Positions 13,328-15,772 of a stretch of 15,772 nucleotides of DNA are shown here, piece by piece. A model generated the notes under the pieces. The model did no database searches, was not told where the DNA came from, and saw nothing but the letters and a program-made list of their open reading frames with translations. Source of the stretch: an uncultured Eubacteriales bacterium (GTDB taxonomy: Bacteria > Bacillota > Clostridia > Oscillospirales > Acutalibacteraceae); contig CAKUXU010000012.1 in NCBI GenBank assembly GCA_934700635.1, positions 1 through 15,772 on the forward strand. Reading direction: 5' to 3'. Position 1 is the stretch's first letter. The number at the start of each line of letters is the position of its first letter. The position numbers and the translations under genes were made by a program.

Positions 13328-14206
13328 TTAATCTTCTTCCATTGGAATATCTGGTTTTAAAAATTCTTTTAGTTTTAATTCACTGTCTTGTTTCTGAAAT
13401 TTTAACCATTCGCTAAAAGAATTTCCAAAAGACTTTCCTTGTGCTTTTTCAACAGCTTCAAGATACCGAGCAATCTCATTAAAACCCAAACGTTTAGCTT
13501 CGTAAACCAAATCTAAATGCAATTCATTAAGGTTTTCTGTTATAACTGTTTGTATCGTAGATATATTAAAATACGATTGAATAATATTTTTTACTGATTC
13601 CAAATTCCCTGAAAGTACAGCAAGCAAGAGATTTAGATTCATTATATCTTCAGAATCATTTAAAGAAATCGACTTTTTAATAGGTATACCTATAATGCGA
13701 ACTTCATTAAATACAATGGGAGTTCTAAACGGTTTGACTTTACTGCCCATAACCTTTACTGGTTGGACTCCATCAAAGCTCGGAACCGTTGAAAAGAAGC
13801 TTCCTCTCAAAGTTGTAGATGTTTGTTGAGCGGACCACGGGGCATTTAAAGATTTTTCATTATATTTTCCTCTTAAGTAATTTACTATTTCGTTATTCGA
13901 GTACTTTTTCGCCTCTTTAACATCAAAAAACTTTATCATATTGTAAGGATCATTAGTGATAACTGGTATAGCATTCAAAATGTTAACCTTATCTACATTA
14001 TCTCTTACCAAATTAATATTGTTAGTAAGTATTCCACGTATGAGTTTACACCAATTTTCATTCTGGTATTTATAAAAATTATAAAATAATGGATAATCTT
14101 TTGGATAGTTTTCCTGTAGCCCTAAAATTTTAAAATCACCCCAAGTAATAGGTTCAACGCTTAAAATATTATTATCTATATAATTTATACTTTGGTAGAA
14201 ACCCAT
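13328..14206 (-). CDS. Ankyrin-like repeat protein, unknown function
   Basis: A 292-residue soluble protein I cannot assign to a named family. Two segments read as divergent ankyrin repeats: about 189-215 (MNLNLLLAVLSGNLESVKNI) and 228-252 (ELHLDLVYEAKRLGFNEIARYLEA), with the 'A...G....V..L' spacing. A weaker one may lie at 53-75 (LIRGILTNNINLVRDN). The middle (115-185) is low in helix signals and rich in Ser/Thr/Pro. The C-terminus is charged and ends PMEED. No signal peptide or membrane helix is visible. GGAGGT lies 7 nt before ATG, with a strong promoter upstream, so the gene looks live. It is divergent from the unknown gene at 14610. Ankyrin proteins mediate protein binding and can be host-directed effectors in symbionts; that role is only a possibility here. 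Confidence 0.7.
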   Translation of the reverse strand: MGFYQSINYIDNNILSVEPITWGDFKILGLQENYPKDYPLFYNFYKYQNENWCKLIRGILTNNINLVRDNVDKVNILNAIPVITNDPYNMIKFFDVKEAKKYSNNEIVNYLRGKYNEKSLNAPWSAQQTSTTLRGSFFSTVPSFDGVQPVKVMGSKVKPFRTPIVFNEVRIIGIPIKKSISLNDSEDIMNLNLLLAVLSGNLESVKNIIQSYFNISTIQTVITENLNELHLDLVYEAKRLGFNEIARYLEAVEKAQGKSFGNSFSEWLKFQKQDSELKLKEFLKPDIPMEED

Positions 14207-14263
14207 TAAAATTACCTCCTATAGTTTTTTGAGTTTTAACTCCATTTTGATCGTATTCATACA

Positions 14264-14292
14264 ATTATTACTCAAGTTTGTTGCTTTGTCAA
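14264..14292 (-). promoter_or_regulatory. Promoter of the ankyrin-like gene
   Basis: On the minus strand a perfect TTGACA (14287-14292), a 17-nt spacer and AATAAT (14264-14269, five of six matches), giving a 5' leader of roughly 50 nt. Confidence 0.7.
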
Positions 14293-14535
14293 GTTTTCTT
14301 CCCCTTGGCTACTTACACTCCCATTCTTTGTATTTCAAAATAATTTCAGACCGCATAGTAAACTATATTTTCACTGTTGTAAGGCGTAAGTTTATCATCT
14401 GAATATGTGAATTATTTTCACGAATTAATTTATTTAAAGTATTATACATGTAATATGCTGAGTTTCTATTGATATCTATGCAATTTTAATTTATTAATAA
14501 TTTAATTATTTGATTGAATCATATAAATAATTTTA

Positions 14536-14565
14536 TTGACTTTTCACAATATATTTATATATAAT
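14536..14565 (+). promoter_or_regulatory. Promoter of the unknown gene at 14610
   Basis: TTGACT (14536-14541), an 18-nt spacer and a perfect TATAAT (14560-14565), in very AT-rich DNA. It predicts a leader of about 35-40 nt before ATG 14610. Confidence 0.75.
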
Positions 14566-14609
14566 ATATAGGTACACTTTTATATATTTTTTAAAAGGGG
14601 TTGATGTAA

Positions 14610-15772
14610 ATGAGTATAACAAATAGACTGAAAAATTTCGCAAGGAGACATATAGAAAATGGTGGTACTAAACATAAAGAGCGTGAGGTAATTGCGAAAA
14701 GATGTGAAAAAAGAATTCAAAACTTAAATGGTTATAATTATATCACGAGTATTCCCGAAGATGGTAAACCGTATCTTTTAAAGGAGTTTTACAGTGAAAG
14801 TAAAGAGACCCCGGGAATTTTAGTTGAGCTTGCCAGATGTAAAGATAATGGTAAAAGCAAGTTTGAAATGATTGTACAAGAAGCTAATAAACAGCGCAAG
14901 ATATATTTTTTAGATGCGAATAGAAATTATACTGCATGTGAGATGGCGATTGAACAAGTTCAAAAAATTGATATAAAAAAATTTAAGTTAACAAGAGACT
15001 TTGGAACTCGTTTTTTAAATATAATTAAAGATATTAATAAATTAAGGAAAAATGGGTATACAGCAGTACCAATAAACTCAAGTTTTGTAAATAATATCAA
15101 TATAGATAGATTAACTGAAGGATACCGTTTTTGCCGAGTTGACAATAAAAACTGTATTTGTGATTCTAAAAATAGAGAATTAATTTTTGGTCCTAAAGGA
15201 ACTGTTGATATAATTACGAATAGCTATATTGATTTACAAAAAGATTTTTTAAAAGTATTCAAGGATAGAGAAGATTTGGAAAATGTATATGCTATGTTTG
15301 GGATCGACCCGGCAAGAGGTAATAAAATTTTAGCTAAAAGAGTAGAGAATTATGAAAGGTTTACTGAATACCAAAAAGGTAGATGGAAAGAATATTTGGA
15401 CGATAAAAAAAGTGAATTAAATGGTATTAATCCTAATAGTATAAGTATTGTAGATAGAGTAAAGCTTTTAGCTGCAGAATATATGTCGAATCTTAAATGG
15501 AAAGAATTAGATGGCGACAAAACTATGAAAGAAGCCATTGAAATACTTTGTAAAAAAGGTTATTTTAAATTTAGCGTTAAAGATTTAAGAGACAGTCTTA
15601 AATCTATGGGCACAGGAGTAAAAATGTTTTCAGCCGAAGTTTTAGCTATGGATGAACTTGATAAAGTTTTTGAAAAACCTATTCAAAATGAAAGTAAAGA
15701 ATCCGTTGGTAGTGATTCGACCAAAAAGAAAAATCGTGCTACTATTAATGTAGAAGTCATAAATTTGATAGG
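14610..15772 (+). CDS. Large protein of unknown family, 3' end beyond the window
   Basis: Open from ATG 14610 to the window edge: at least 387 residues. AAGGGG (14595-14600) lies 9 nt before the ATG and a strong promoter is upstream. I recognise no family. The N-terminus is basic (MSITNRLKNFARRHIENGG, then KHKEREVIAKRCEKR). There is an alternation of strand-like and charged helical segments, for example GILVELARC, KFEMIVQEANKQRKIYFLD and FGTRFLNIIKDINKLRKNGY. A small Cys cluster is C175, C182 and C184 (FCRVDNKNCICD). No signal peptide or membrane helix appears in the visible part. A Ser/Lys-rich linker near 365-378 (SKESVGSDSTKKKNR) suggests another domain follows outside the window. The high Lys content and divergence from the ankyrin-like gene fit an accessory protein. 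Function is unknown. Confidence 0.7.
   Translation, partial: MSITNRLKNFARRHIENGGTKHKEREVIAKRCEKRIQNLNGYNYITSIPEDGKPYLLKEFYSESKETPGILVELARCKDNGKSKFEMIVQEANKQRKIYFLDANRNYTACEMAIEQVQKIDIKKFKLTRDFGTRFLNIIKDINKLRKNGYTAVPINSSFVNNINIDRLTEGYRFCRVDNKNCICDSKNRELIFGPKGTVDIITNSYIDLQKDFLKVFKDREDLENVYAMFGIDPARGNKILAKRVENYERFTEYQKGRWKEYLDDKKSELNGINPNSISIVDRVKLLAAEYMSNLKWKELDGDKTMKEAIEILCKKGYFKFSVKDLRDSLKSMGTGVKMFSAEVLAMDELDKVFEKPIQNESKESVGSDSTKKKNRATINVEVINLI

Larger units (their letters stand above)
14207..14609. other. 403-nt divergent intergenic region with promoters and inverted repeats
   Basis: No gene is visible. Besides the two outward promoters it holds several short inverted repeats that could be operators: GTGAA-N5-TTCAC (14407-14421), TATTA-N6-TAATA (14440-14455), AATAAT-TTA-ATTATT (14496-14510), and TGATT-G-AATCA (14511-14521). 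The last two sit just upstream of the -35 of the plus-strand promoter, where AT-rich sequence could also act as an UP element. Confidence 0.5.

Noticed and set aside
12731..14609. CRISPR array or other tandem repeats in the gene-poor right part
   Set aside because: No regularly spaced repeats are visible; only isolated inverted repeats.
14960..15538. Two minus-strand open frames inside the unknown gene at 14610
   Set aside because: Both are antisense to a long uninterrupted frame with promoter and RBS; they are hydrophobic mirror images of Lys/Asp-rich coding sequence.

Overview
The window reads as a low-GC Clostridia-type chromosome, most like Oscillospirales or a relative. The evidence is AT-rich third positions, strong AGGAGG-type ribosome binding sites, sigma-A promoters of TTGACA/TATAAT type, and a clostridial housekeeping set (standalone DUF2156 protein, MltG, class B PBP, TmcAL, FolC). 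Broken or degenerate genes and an ankyrin-like protein in the right half suggest a partly decaying, perhaps host-associated genome. That lifestyle is inference only.

Left half (1-7842), core genome. A forward cluster runs from the end of a probable dTMP kinase through a DUF2156 protein, a GNAT acetyltransferase, the endolytic transglycosylase MltG and a class B penicillin-binding protein. The first four are separated by 0-22 nt. The PBP follows an 89-nt gap holding a hairpin that contains its ribosome binding site. Next come two small membrane-protein genes transcribed divergently from a 41-nt gap, one of them only 49 codons. After them are tmcAL (tRNA-Met wobble acetylation) and folC (folate polyglutamylation), joined by a 4-nt overlap.

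Middle (7843-12730), tRNA genes and accessory or decaying genes. A tRNA-Ala(GGC) with its own promoter and terminator precedes an exported S41 peptidase whose reading frame is split. The split coincides with an in-register U UUA AAC -1 slippery heptamer that would restore the frame. Facing it is a two-gene minus-strand unit: a probable dual-OB protein followed by a DUF488 protein. A tRNA-Leu(CAG) and a tRNA-Ala(CGC) flank a degenerate transglutaminase-like gene. That gene keeps a promoter and a Shine-Dalgarno, but the codon at the expected start is ACG and two catalytic residues appear lost. Then come a 5'-truncated HD-domain hydrolase fragment and an intact Nudix hydrolase.

Right end (12731-15772). 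A gene-poor stretch with terminators is followed by a minus-strand ankyrin-like protein and a divergent, well-expressed-looking large protein of unknown family that runs off the window. The two share a 403-nt AT-rich intergenic region with a strong promoter in each direction and several inverted repeats. This pair, the split S41 gene and the OB/DUF488 pair are the best places to look for something new. I do not see a CRISPR array, an intact insertion sequence, or a complete known defence system.
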